From CAYLYP01 sp964387795 (GTDB lineage: Bacteria; Bacteroidota; Bacteroidia; Bacteroidales; UBA7960): DNA of 64,000 nucleotides. The stretch covers positions 1 through 64,000 of the forward strand of contig CAYLYP010000009.1 in the NCBI GenBank assembly GCA_964387795.1. The letters run 5' to 3'. A model generated the notes under the pieces. It saw only the letters and a list, made by a program, of their open reading frames with translations, made no database searches and was not told where the DNA came from. Made by a program: the position numbers and the translations under genes. Each line of letters opens with the position of its first letter. Position 1 is the stretch's first letter. Shown here one piece after another: positions 51,592 through 59,612 of the stretch.

Positions 51592-53916
51592 ATGAAAACA
51601 AGGATCATTTTTATCTTAATGTTAGCGCTTGCAGGGGTTCATACACAAGGCCAATGGCAACAGCTTCATCCAAGGCCAACGGGCATGTCATATTTAACAG
51701 TATGCGCGCTTGAAGGAAACAAGATTATAACAGGAGCAGGCCCCGGAATTTATCTGGGGGAAATGCATGGTTCAGTGTGGTCAAAAACACTGAACACAAG
51801 TTATGAGATTTTTGATATGTCATTTGCAAATTCGTTAAATGGAATTGCAGCAGCTGCCGAATCAAGGGTTTTTTATACAAGTGACGGTGGCGCACAATGG
51901 ACCGAAGTGTTCCTAAATGGATATGCAGACATAAAAGGAGTTTCTTTACTTCCTTCAGGAGTTGGTTTCGCTGTTGGAGAAAATGGAATTTATAAGACAA
52001 CTGACTTTGGTCAGAACTGGGCAATAATGGAAACTTCTATCAGTGAATACGAATTGTATAGTGTGTTTGCTTTGGATGAGGATCATATTTCTGTTGTGGG
52101 CGACCAGGATGTTGTGTTCTTAACAGATGACGGGGGTGCAAACTGGAACTCCTATACATTTTCCCAGATGAATAGGATTAGCTGTGTGTACTTTATTGAT
52201 GAGGATATTGGCTTTGTTGGGGATGATAAGGGATACCTGATGCGGACAAACAATGGTGGAGAAAGTTGGGAAGAGGTTTTTTATGAAGTTTGGAATTCGA
52301 TTTATTCTATAAGGTTTGTTACTCCCGAAACAGGTATAGCTACTTCAACAGACCAGATATTAAAAACCACTGATGGGGGCCAAAGCTGGAATGTTATTTC
52401 TTTTCCCGAATCAGATAGTTTTTATTCTGTTGCATGGGCAGGAGAAAACACAGTTTATATTGCAGGCACGATGGGTGTATTCAGGTCTTTTGATGCAGGC
52501 CTCAACTGGGAAAACCTTAATCAAAGCACAACAAGGAATGGTTTTGCCACTGCTGCATATTATGGAGAAAATACAATACTTGCTTTTAGCAATGCATCAA
52601 GCATTATCCGTTCAGAAGACAATGGCTATTCCTGGGAAGAACTTCCTCCTCCTTCTACTGGATATTACCCATATAGAAATGCCTGTGAAGTTAATAATGA
52701 AGAAATATTTGTCATAACCTTATCCGGTAAAATCCTCAAGACCATTGATGGGGGTGATAGTTGGGAAATTATTGATCCCGGAATTGTTGCCCAGGGTATA
52801 GATATTATTTTTCAGGATTCCCAAACAGGCTTCATTTCACTTGCCGATGGGAATATTTACCGCACCACAGATGGAGGCCAAAACTGGTCAAGCGTTTACA
52901 CAGGAACCTATAATATAATGAAGATACGCTTTTTTGATTCACAATTAGGGATGGCTGTGGGGGATGCAGGTATAATTCTTAGGACAACCAATGGAGGGCT
53001 TAGCTGGGTCGAAATAGCAAATCCAAACACAAACCTTTACAATGACCTGGTCTTTTTAAATCAGGATACGATTTTCGCTATTGGGAAATGGGGCAGGATA
53101 TACCGCTCGACAGATTCTGGATTAAACTGGCTGCAAATACCTACAGGAAACAATAATGAGTTGGTTTCAATTGTTTTTTTTGATCAAAACACAGCTTATA
53201 TCACAACAAGTGTATTTGGCACTACCTTAAAAACTACGGACGGGGGAAATACATGGGCTTATGACACTTACCTGGGCTATAATTATTCAAAAGCAATACC
53301 AACACCCAATGGTTCTATTCTTGTTGTTGGAGGGTATGGGCATATCTCAATACTGCCTGTTGAAGGAAGCTGGAATACGCCATCCAGCCCGGTTGCTTTG
53401 GCAGCCCAATCAATAACAGCAACAGGTTTTACAGCCCATTGGGATGCTTCAGAAGGAGCTAAAAGCTATTTATTGTTTGTGTCAAATGATGGTTTTAATT
53501 CCTGTATTGAAGGCTATCACCCTTATAGGATCCAAACAACAGAGGCCACAATTACCGGTCTGGAGCCTAATAAAAGCTATGCTTACAAAGTTATTGCATC
53601 AAATGAAGCGGGTAATTCAGCTTTTTCAAATACAATAGATGTCCAAACCCCTCCACTGGGAATTGGGCAGAAAAATGTTTTTAAAGTAAATGTATATCCC
53701 AATCCTGCCAAAGAATATATAAGCATAGGGGTCTTTGAAAATGAAAGGGAAGCCTGTGAAATAGCAATAATAAATTATTGTGGTCAGGAATTGGAAACAT
53801 TCCAGCTCCGGGAAGGAACCCGGGCTATTGATGTTAGAAGTTGGCCGGCAGGGATTTATCTGCTAAAAATAACAGATCAAAAAAATACAATCACCAAAAA
53901 GATTGTTGTTCAGTAA
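51592..53916 (+). CDS. T9SS-exported protein with YCF48/BNR-type repeats and FN3 domain
   Basis: The 774-residue precursor has a signal peptide (MLALAGVHTQGQ). The mature part is a run of repeated units with Asp-box-like motifs (TSDGGAQW, KTTDGGQSW, RTTNGGLSW, KTTDGGNTW), as in YCF48/photosystem-stability-factor or sialidase-type propellers. A fibronectin III domain (about 600-690; TATGFTAHWDAS) follows, then a type IX tail: VNVYPNPAKEYISI ... GIYLLKI ... TKKIVVQ. Secretion to the surface through T9SS is clear; ligand binding or adhesion is the usual inference. The operon continues with two more secreted proteins. Confidence 0.93.
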   Translation: MKTRIIFILMLALAGVHTQGQWQQLHPRPTGMSYLTVCALEGNKIITGAGPGIYLGEMHGSVWSKTLNTSYEIFDMSFANSLNGIAAAAESRVFYTSDGGAQWTEVFLNGYADIKGVSLLPSGVGFAVGENGIYKTTDFGQNWAIMETSISEYELYSVFALDEDHISVVGDQDVVFLTDDGGANWNSYTFSQMNRISCVYFIDEDIGFVGDDKGYLMRTNNGGESWEEVFYEVWNSIYSIRFVTPETGIATSTDQILKTTDGGQSWNVISFPESDSFYSVAWAGENTVYIAGTMGVFRSFDAGLNWENLNQSTTRNGFATAAYYGENTILAFSNASSIIRSEDNGYSWEELPPPSTGYYPYRNACEVNNEEIFVITLSGKILKTIDGGDSWEIIDPGIVAQGIDIIFQDSQTGFISLADGNIYRTTDGGQNWSSVYTGTYNIMKIRFFDSQLGMAVGDAGIILRTTNGGLSWVEIANPNTNLYNDLVFLNQDTIFAIGKWGRIYRSTDSGLNWLQIPTGNNNELVSIVFFDQNTAYITTSVFGTTLKTTDGGNTWAYDTYLGYNYSKAIPTPNGSILVVGGYGHISILPVEGSWNTPSSPVALAAQSITATGFTAHWDASEGAKSYLLFVSNDGFNSCIEGYHPYRIQTTEATITGLEPNKSYAYKVIASNEAGNSAFSNTIDVQTPPLGIGQKNVFKVNVYPNPAKEYISIGVFENEREACEIAIINYCGQELETFQLREGTRAIDVRSWPAGIYLLKITDQKNTITKKIVVQ

Positions 53917-53950
53917 TAAACACAAATACAGTTTCTAAAAAAAAACAATC

Positions 53951-54478
53951 ATGAAAAACAAAAATCCTTTTAAACGGGCCCGATCAATGATAAAAATCAT
54001 TTCTGGTTTGTTTGCTACTTCATTTTTATTGCTTTTTGCAAGCCAATCTTCGGCACAAGAGGTGATATCAGCCGGAGGAGGGAGTTTCTCGAATTCAACA
54101 GCTAAAATAAGTTTTACTGTTGGAGAAACAGTAGTAGGCACTTTATCTGCCGGAAATCAGATTTTGACCCAGGGTTTTCAGCAAAGCAGGCTTACAATCT
54201 TAGGCATTGAAGATAATCCGGAATTGAATATTAGTATTCAGGCTTTTCCCAATCCGGTAATCCAGAAACTCAAAATTCAAATTGGAGGATTTGATGAAGC
54301 TGCTTCAATGCATTATTGCCTGTACGACATCAATGGACGCTTAATAGTGCTTCAAAACATTACAGGAGATGAAACAAACATTGACTTTGGAGGGCTTGAA
54401 CCTGCTGTTTACATGATAAGAATTAATAGTGGGAATCAAGTCTTAAAAACGATTAAAGTATTAAAAGAAAAAAACTAA
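53951..54478 (+). CDS. Small T9SS-tailed secreted protein, paralogue of 10340-10843
   Basis: The 175-residue precursor has a signal peptide ending QSSAQ, a short region GGGSFSNSTAKISFTVGETV with QILTQGFQQSR, and a type IX tail (SIQAFPNPVIQKLKI, LYDINGRLIV, AVYMIRI). The SIGQISYHT/SFTVGETVV and GVQQPFEI/GFQQSRL segments correspond to the protein at 10340-10843. It starts 34 bp after the propeller protein and 18 bp before the SYQAVIR protein. Confidence 0.88.
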   Translation: MKNKNPFKRARSMIKIISGLFATSFLLLFASQSSAQEVISAGGGSFSNSTAKISFTVGETVVGTLSAGNQILTQGFQQSRLTILGIEDNPELNISIQAFPNPVIQKLKIQIGGFDEAASMHYCLYDINGRLIVLQNITGDETNIDFGGLEPAVYMIRINSGNQVLKTIKVLKEKN

Positions 54479-54496
54479 CGCAAAGACAAGAACAAA

Positions 54497-55384
54497 ATGA
54501 AACGAATTATAACTTTTCTAACAATAGTAATTGCATCGCTTGGTATTTTAAATGCACAGGCACCTGAGTCATTCAACTATCAGGCAGTAATCAGGGACGC
54601 TAATGGAGAGATTGTCGCCAATCAGGATGTTGCATTTAAGTTTTTAATAAACAAAGGTCCGGCAGGAACAGAGACTGTTTATGCAGAAACCCAAAGCGCA
54701 ACAACAGATGATTTTGGCCTTGTAAATCTAAAAATTGGTGAAGGCAACCACATCATTGGTTATTTCAACGATATTAAATGGGGCGAAAATGAATACATCC
54801 TTGCCGTTGAAATTGATATTACAGGAGGCACCAATCACACTCCAATGGGTTCAACTAAATTAATCAGTGTGCCTTATGCCCTGCATGCAAATACTGCAAA
54901 AAGCCTGGAATCAAGGAGCATACCTATGAGTATTTTTTCTGCTTTTTTGCCTGATGGTGCAGCCACATTTACAAGTGGATATGGAGTTAACTCAGGGATT
55001 TCATTATCTGATGCTGTTATCTCAAAAGTAAACATGAATTTTACTTTACCTCAGGATTACATTCCGGGAAGTGAAATTCATATTCGTTATGTTGTTTCAG
55101 CCAATGCAACAGGGATTGTAGGTTTTTTTCCAAACTTTATTAGTGTTTCCCGTGCAGGTGTAGGGTTCATTCAGGGAACAGGAGCAACAACAGGTTTTGT
55201 AATCGAAAGCCCTGTATCAATAACAGAGGCCAATAAACCCTATGAAGTTTGGGGTACTATAGTATGTCCTGACAGTAACGAAGAACTTCAACCCGGAGAT
55301 GGGATTATCTTTGGTGTGTACCGTAATATAACTGATGCCAATACAGGTGTTTTTAAAATTCATGCTGTTGAGATTTTCTATTAA
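54497..55384 (+). CDS. Secreted SYQAVIR-type protein, paralogue of 9050-10174
   Basis: The 295-residue protein has a signal peptide (IASLGILNAQA) and the conserved N-terminal module PESFNYQAVIRDANGEIVANQ through KLISVPYALHANTA, matching the first 150 residues of the protein at 9050-10174. The C-terminal half differs (no DUF1566; instead a beta domain with FTLPQDYIPGSEIHIRYVV). No type IX tail is visible, so how it leaves the outer membrane is open. It is last in the operon. Confidence 0.82.
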   Translation: MKRIITFLTIVIASLGILNAQAPESFNYQAVIRDANGEIVANQDVAFKFLINKGPAGTETVYAETQSATTDDFGLVNLKIGEGNHIIGYFNDIKWGENEYILAVEIDITGGTNHTPMGSTKLISVPYALHANTAKSLESRSIPMSIFSAFLPDGAATFTSGYGVNSGISLSDAVISKVNMNFTLPQDYIPGSEIHIRYVVSANATGIVGFFPNFISVSRAGVGFIQGTGATTGFVIESPVSITEANKPYEVWGTIVCPDSNEELQPGDGIIFGVYRNITDANTGVFKIHAVEIFY

Positions 55385-55411
55385 AAAATAGTATATTTTC
55401 ATTAAGCATTG

Positions 55412-55528
55412 TAAGGCTTTTCATTCATATATACCACACTTGCCTGCTTCTAAAAAAACAATCAGGCAGGATACATCCCAAAAGCTATGGGATTAAAAAG
55501 TGTAGGGAAAGATGAATGAAAGGCCTTT
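55412..55528. other. Predicted three-way-junction RNA/DNA structure
   Basis: AAGGCTTTTCATTCAT (55413-55428) pairs with ATGAATGAAAGGCCTT (55512-55527) over 16 bp with one G-U. Between them lie two more hairpins: TGCCTG/CAGGCA (55441-55446 with 55463-55468) and ATCCCA/TGGGAT (55475-55480 with 55488-55493). A short T-run follows. It could be an elaborate terminator, a 3' regulatory RNA or a small repeat element. Confidence 0.5.
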
Positions 55529-55628
55529 TTATAATTGTTGACCATAATCTAAAAAAAACAATCATTAAAAGGTGAGAGGGGTAAAGGACAATAGTGTAAT
55601 ACGCTAAGGAAACTGCTTATAAAAAATG

Positions 55629-55657
55629 AAAGAGGGCTGAATCATTCAGCCCTCTTT
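55629..55657. terminator. Terminator beside tRNA-Asn
   Basis: AAAGAGGGCTGA pairs perfectly with TCAGCCCTCTTT around ATCAT. Read on the minus strand it follows the tRNA-Asn and leads into a run of T. It may also stop plus-strand transcription from the T9SS operon. Confidence 0.82.
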
Positions 55658-55664
55658 GTTTTTG

Positions 55665-55739
55665 CTCCTCCTTCAGGACTTGAACCTGAGACCCTCTGAT
55701 TAACAGTCAGATGCTCTAACCAACTGAGCTAAGGAGGAG
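55665..55739 (-). tRNA. tRNA-Asn (anticodon GTT)
   Basis: On the minus strand, acceptor CTCCTCC pairs with GGAGGAG, D arm AGCTCAGTTGGTTAGAGC is standard, anticodon stem TCTGA/TCAGA encloses CTGTTAA (anticodon GTT), and the T arm is CAGGTTCAAGTCCTG. CCA is not encoded. Confidence 0.93.
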
Positions 55740-56094
55740 TATATATTATGTTCGTTAAAAAATCGGGGGTTTTTGTTTACCGCCGTATTTCGAGTTGCAA
55801 ATTTATAGCAAATTTCTTTACCAACAAGCTTTTTTTTAAAAAAATTTTATTGATGAAAAACATTGTTTTCATGGCATTGATTTTATGATAATTACATTTT
55901 TTATAAATGCCATGTTTTACTTTCTATTATTGTGTCAACAAGACTTACAGGCCGGAAAATACAAAAATCAAACAACAAATATTTATCAGATTTTTCTTAA
56001 AAAATCATTTTTGGAAAATATAAATGGCTTTAAAGAAAGATAACTGACTTTTGAACCAGTATATTAAACAACAAATTCCAATTTATTCCATGTG
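55740..56094. other. AT-rich intergenic region, no gene seen
   Basis: Upstream of tRNA-Asn and downstream of the ABC permease genes. Strongly AT-rich with no open frame or clear hairpin. Confidence 0.4.
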
Positions 56095-56805
56095 TTATTT
56101 TAGTGAGACTTTTTCAATCCATTTAAAGGTAATGAAAAGAAGAACTGCATGGTAAAGAATACCGATAGTCCAGAAAAGCATAAAATGAAAATTATTGTCA
56201 ATTACAATGAATGATTTATAAATCCAATAACTTGGAATTATCCCAAACAAATATTCAAAATTGCCCTGGATAAAAAAAGCAGGCAAAGGTAAAACCATTA
56301 TAAAATTTAGCATTTTGGCCCAGGTCATACCTTCAATTTTGTTTTTTGCCATAAAGGCCGGAATACATGCACTCATGGGTGCTATTGCTGATGCCAGTAT
56401 TGCCAGTAATGGGGCTTTTAACTCGTTCCCGGTCAACATGCCAGACACCAGGAGCATCATCGTTGAGGCTATTACTCCAAACAAAAAGATTATTGTCATT
56501 CGCAATCTGATAATTAACGAAAAAGAAATCGGCAAAATATGCAATGTTTGGATCAGGTTTTCATCTTTCTCATCCAGGATCACAAAACTTATTGCCATAC
56601 CCGGCATTGCAGCGGATATTAAACAAAAAGCCCCAAGAATCAAAGGCTTATACTGTACTACAATTGGCCACTGATTGGAAAGTAATGGCCACCCGATGAA
56701 TAATAACGCAGTAATAATTACCGGAACAATTAAAATCATAAACAGGGAAGGATCCCGAAAGATATTCTTAAGGTCGGTTTTAATAATTGTGAAGTATCTT
56801 TTCAT
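56095..56805 (-). CDS. ABC-2 type permease-like membrane protein
   Basis: The 236-residue protein has six predicted transmembrane segments and starts with the typical permease pattern KRYFTIIKTDLKNIFRDPSL, short cytoplasmic N-terminus then helix. The segment GMAISFVILDEKDENLIQTL, with its charged loop, is the ABC-2 coupling region. It is the second permease of the locus, 71 bp after the first, which together with the ATPase should form the exporter. Confidence 0.82.
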   Translation of the reverse strand: MKRYFTIIKTDLKNIFRDPSLFMILIVPVIITALLFIGWPLLSNQWPIVVQYKPLILGAFCLISAAMPGMAISFVILDEKDENLIQTLHILPISFSLIIRLRMTIIFLFGVIASTMMLLVSGMLTGNELKAPLLAILASAIAPMSACIPAFMAKNKIEGMTWAKMLNFIMVLPLPAFFIQGNFEYLFGIIPSYWIYKSFIVIDNNFHFMLFWTIGILYHAVLLFITFKWIEKVSLK

Positions 56806-56876
56806 TATAAAACAGTTTTTGGTGGAGCTAATGGTTTTTAAATATCCAGGTTTTAACCAATTGCGTATGAATTGGA

Positions 56877-57569
56877 TTATTTGTTAATATTGTTTACAAA
56901 CAACCGTCTGGCAAGCATCCAGGCGAAAAAAGTACAAAGCGGGAGGTAGGCATAAGCGTATATGATTTCCCAGCTTTCATAAACACCCCCTAAAGCGTAG
57001 TCAAAGAGTATAAGGGAGGCCTGGGTAGGGAAAATGTACCATATTAACCAATCCGTTAGCTCAAAAAAGTTTAAAAACGGCAAGCAGGCAGGCATAAAAG
57101 CAAGAGGGAGTACTAGAACATATTGGTTAAAAGTATTTACTTTTGAAACCCCTGCATAGCCTAAAAAAACAAACAAAAGAGAAGAAAACAAAACAGTCCA
57201 CACAAAAGGCATCATATTGAAATGAAACCCCTTGGCAGCAATTATCATTGCAACACTACATATCAATGCCAGAAAGGCTAAACAAAGCGCTTTTGACCAC
57301 AAATATGCATCGGGTGAAACAGGGCTTACCCAGATCGCTTTGATTGTTCCGCTCATTTTTTCAAATAACACCAATACGCCGGTAAACATAAAACCAAGCA
57401 TTACCGGGTCGGTAAATATTAAAATGATGTACAATACATCAGCCCCTTCCATGGCAAGTAATTTAAATGCAGCAATATATAGTGCCGTAATGATAATAGA
57501 TATTGTAAGGATATTGTTCCTTGCAATAAGAAGGAAATCAAGTTTTAATAAAGCAGTAAATCTTTTCAT
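56877..57569 (-). CDS. ABC-2 type permease-like membrane protein
   Basis: The protein is 230 residues from the ATG at 57569 (MKRFTALLKLDFLLIARN), 10 bp after the ATPase stop; the frame is open further up but overlaps that gene. It has six hydrophobic segments and a cytoplasmic loop (FEKMSGTIKAIWVSPVSPDAY), the coupling pattern of ABC-2 permeases. It resembles the gene that follows in plan, so the channel is likely a heterodimer. Confidence 0.82.
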   Translation of the reverse strand: MKRFTALLKLDFLLIARNNILTISIIITALYIAAFKLLAMEGADVLYIILIFTDPVMLGFMFTGVLVLFEKMSGTIKAIWVSPVSPDAYLWSKALCLAFLALICSVAMIIAAKGFHFNMMPFVWTVLFSSLLFVFLGYAGVSKVNTFNQYVLVLPLAFMPACLPFLNFFELTDWLIWYIFPTQASLILFDYALGGVYESWEIIYAYAYLPLCTFFAWMLARRLFVNNINK

Positions 57570-57579
57570 GGCTATTTCA

Positions 57580-58434
57580 TTATTGCACAAGCTTATGGCC
57601 GGTGGTTTGGATAAAAATGTCCTCAAGGCTTGCTTCTTTTGAATGAAGTGAACGAATATAGTGGGTATTGATTAAATTCAGGAAATCCTGGTTAGCGCCA
57701 AGTCCATCCATTGGAAATTCGAGGGAATGAATGCCATTGTTTTCATATTCTACTTGTAGACTGCGTCTTGCATATTTTTGCTTTAAATTCCAGGGTGAAT
57801 CAATGAGCACCAGTTTGCCACCTGCCATAAATGCCACACGGTCGCACAGCTCATCAGCATCGTGCATATTATGGGTTGTAAGAAAAACTGTTTTCCCCTG
57901 TTCCTTAAACTTTAAAATGATGTTTTTTAAAATCCTTGCATTAAGTGGATCCAATCCACTTGTAGGTTCATCAAGAAAAAGAATATCCGGTTTATGTAAC
58001 ATGGCACGAATAAAGTTTAAACGCATTCTCATACCCTTTGAGAACTCCCCAACTTTTTGATTGGCATTGTCTTTCAGACCAACCATTTCGAGTAAGGCCA
58101 TCGGGTCTTCACATTCTTTATCATAAAAGGATTTGAAGAAATTAAGGTTCTCCAGTGCTGTCAACCTTGAATAATGGTTTGGAAGTTCAAAACCAACACC
58201 AATATTCTGAAAGAAAGCAGAGGAACAAGCAGGAGATTTAAAGCCATTAATATGAACAAGCCCTTCATACTTTTTCAATAAACCAATAAGGATTTTTTGG
58301 GTAGTGCTTTTTCCTGCCCCACTGGGTCCCAGAAAACCAAATATCTCACCCCTTGAAATATCAAAGTTTAGCTGATCAATAGCTTTTGTCTCAGAGCCTG
58401 GATAAGAAAAACAAAGGTTTTGAACTGTTATCAT
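57580..58434 (-). CDS. ABC transporter ATP-binding protein
   Basis: The 284-residue ATPase has Walker A GPSGAGKST (36-44), signature FSKGMRMRL (131-139, in the form common in ABC-2 drug and lipid exporters), Walker B ILFLDEPTSGLDP (151-163) and the H loop LTTHNMHD. It powers export by the two adjacent permeases. An operator-like palindrome lies 14 bp in front of the start, matching one in front of the tetR gene just upstream, so the operon is probably repressed by that regulator. Confidence 0.93.
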   Translation of the reverse strand: MITVQNLCFSYPGSETKAIDQLNFDISRGEIFGFLGPSGAGKSTTQKILIGLLKKYEGLVHINGFKSPACSSAFFQNIGVGFELPNHYSRLTALENLNFFKSFYDKECEDPMALLEMVGLKDNANQKVGEFSKGMRMRLNFIRAMLHKPDILFLDEPTSGLDPLNARILKNIILKFKEQGKTVFLTTHNMHDADELCDRVAFMAGGKLVLIDSPWNLKQKYARRSLQVEYENNGIHSLEFPMDGLGANQDFLNLINTHYIRSLHSKEASLEDIFIQTTGHKLVQ

Positions 58435-58447
58435 ATATTTTACGTTT

Positions 58448-58465
58448 ATACCGACCGACCGGTAT
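58448..58465. promoter_or_regulatory. TetR-type operator upstream of the ABC operon
   Basis: ATACCGACCGACCGGTAT, with palindromic ends ATACCG/CGGTAT. It matches 14 of 18 bases of the site at 59085-59102 and has the ACCGACCGGT-type core expected for TetR-family regulators. It lies 14 bp upstream of the ATPase start codon. Confidence 0.72.
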
Positions 58466-58482
58466 GTGTATATTTAAAAAAA

Positions 58483-59082
58483 TTAGATTTCAACTAGGTC
58501 ACACAAAAAATGAATCATTTGGCGTTCCGTAACAAAGATTGATGCATAGTCTGAAAGCATCACACCATGGAGTTCCACCCCATCCATCATACAACTAATC
58601 TGTCGGGCAAAAGCGTTTTCATCAACCGATTGCTTTATTTCCCCTCTCATTTTGGCGTATGAAATCATTCTGACAAAAATCTGGCTTTCATATTCCAGAT
58701 ATGTTTTCATCTTTTCTTTCATGTCCGGCAAATATTGGATGGCCTGGAACAAATACATGAAAAAATTTACTTCAGGTACTTCTCCTCCCGAATAATCAGC
58801 AAACGTTTTAAATGCCTGGTCTTTTCCATCAATAATCCGAAGGAGGTTCTCTCTTAAACTTAATTGATCGTCAGGAGAGATATTTATTTTCTCAAACATT
58901 CCAAAGAAAAATGTATTCACTGTTTCAGAGAATAATTGCTCCTTACTAACAAAGTAATGATAAAAAGCCCCTTTGCTTAATCCGCTTTCATTCACCAGGC
59001 GACTCATTGTAATATCCCTGTAACCCTCTTTAATAAAGAGTTTAAACGCTGTAAAGAGAATATGCTGCCTTGTATCATTCAT
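58483..59082 (-). CDS. TetR/AcrR family transcriptional regulator
   Basis: The protein is 199 residues from the ATG at 59082 (MNDTRQHILFTAFKLF); 18 more codons are open upstream but would overlap the operator. The N-terminal DNA-binding domain is canonical: GYRDITMSRLVNESGLSKGAFYHYFVSKEQL, seen as GYRDITMSRLV and SKGAFYHYF. The ligand-binding C-terminal part is unique. It is followed by the ABC operon after 48 bp on the same strand and likely represses both itself and that operon. Confidence 0.93.
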   Translation of the reverse strand: MNDTRQHILFTAFKLFIKEGYRDITMSRLVNESGLSKGAFYHYFVSKEQLFSETVNTFFFGMFEKINISPDDQLSLRENLLRIIDGKDQAFKTFADYSGGEVPEVNFFMYLFQAIQYLPDMKEKMKTYLEYESQIFVRMISYAKMRGEIKQSVDENAFARQISCMMDGVELHGVMLSDYASIFVTERQMIHFLCDLVEI

Positions 59083-59084
59083 GT

Positions 59085-59102
59085 AAACCGACCGTTTGGT
59101 AT
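59085..59102. promoter_or_regulatory. TetR-type operator upstream of tetR
   Basis: AAACCGACCGTTTGGTAT lies 2 bp upstream of the regulator's ATG. Together with 58448-58465 it defines a shared 18-bp site, suggesting autoregulation. Confidence 0.68.
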
Positions 59103-59212
59103 GCAAAGATATGTCTTTTTTGTTTATTTCAATCATACAGATGAAAAAAAATAAGCTTTAGGAATAACCAGGCATCATTTAATATTGAATTTTAATGAGA
59201 ATAAAATTCTTT

Positions 59213-59602
59213 TTACTCGTTTTTAGCATCAAGAGGCCTATAAATGCACCTCATCATATAATCACCCGAAGGATATTTTGATTTTTCAACATAAAGTGTT
59301 TCGGGAGTAAGTTCAATAAGAAACCATATCTCAGAAATATTCTGAATAAATATTTGCCTGGAATCCTTTTTTGACCAGTAATCATTAATATCAGGGCCAA
59401 TGGATACTCTTCCATCTTTATAAAATACAGTAGGGGCAGAGAGGTTATAATTCGTCAACTCAGGATTTACATCAATAATATCAGGAATGCCCCAAATGGT
59501 GCCGGTAAGGTAATCAATGTTGAATTCAAAATCAGGGCTTTCCTTGCATGAAGCATGGAATAGCATTGAAAGAAACAACAATAGAATGATTTTCTTTGCC
59601 AT
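59213..59602 (-). CDS. Small lipoprotein
   Basis: The product is 129 residues from the ATG at 59602 (MAKKIILLLF); the frame runs on into the giant gene upstream but those residues are out of context. The lipobox is LFHASCKES. The mature part (LTGTIWGIPDIIDVNPELTN, then EIWFLIELTPETLYVEKS) is small and beta-rich; no family recognised. The start is 10 bp downstream of the OmpA-protein stop, so the two are surely cotranscribed. Confidence 0.75.
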   Translation of the reverse strand: MAKKIILLLFLSMLFHASCKESPDFEFNIDYLTGTIWGIPDIIDVNPELTNYNLSAPTVFYKDGRVSIGPDINDYWSKKDSRQIFIQNISEIWFLIELTPETLYVEKSKYPSGDYMMRCIYRPLDAKNE

Positions 59603-59612
59603 ATCCTTTTTA

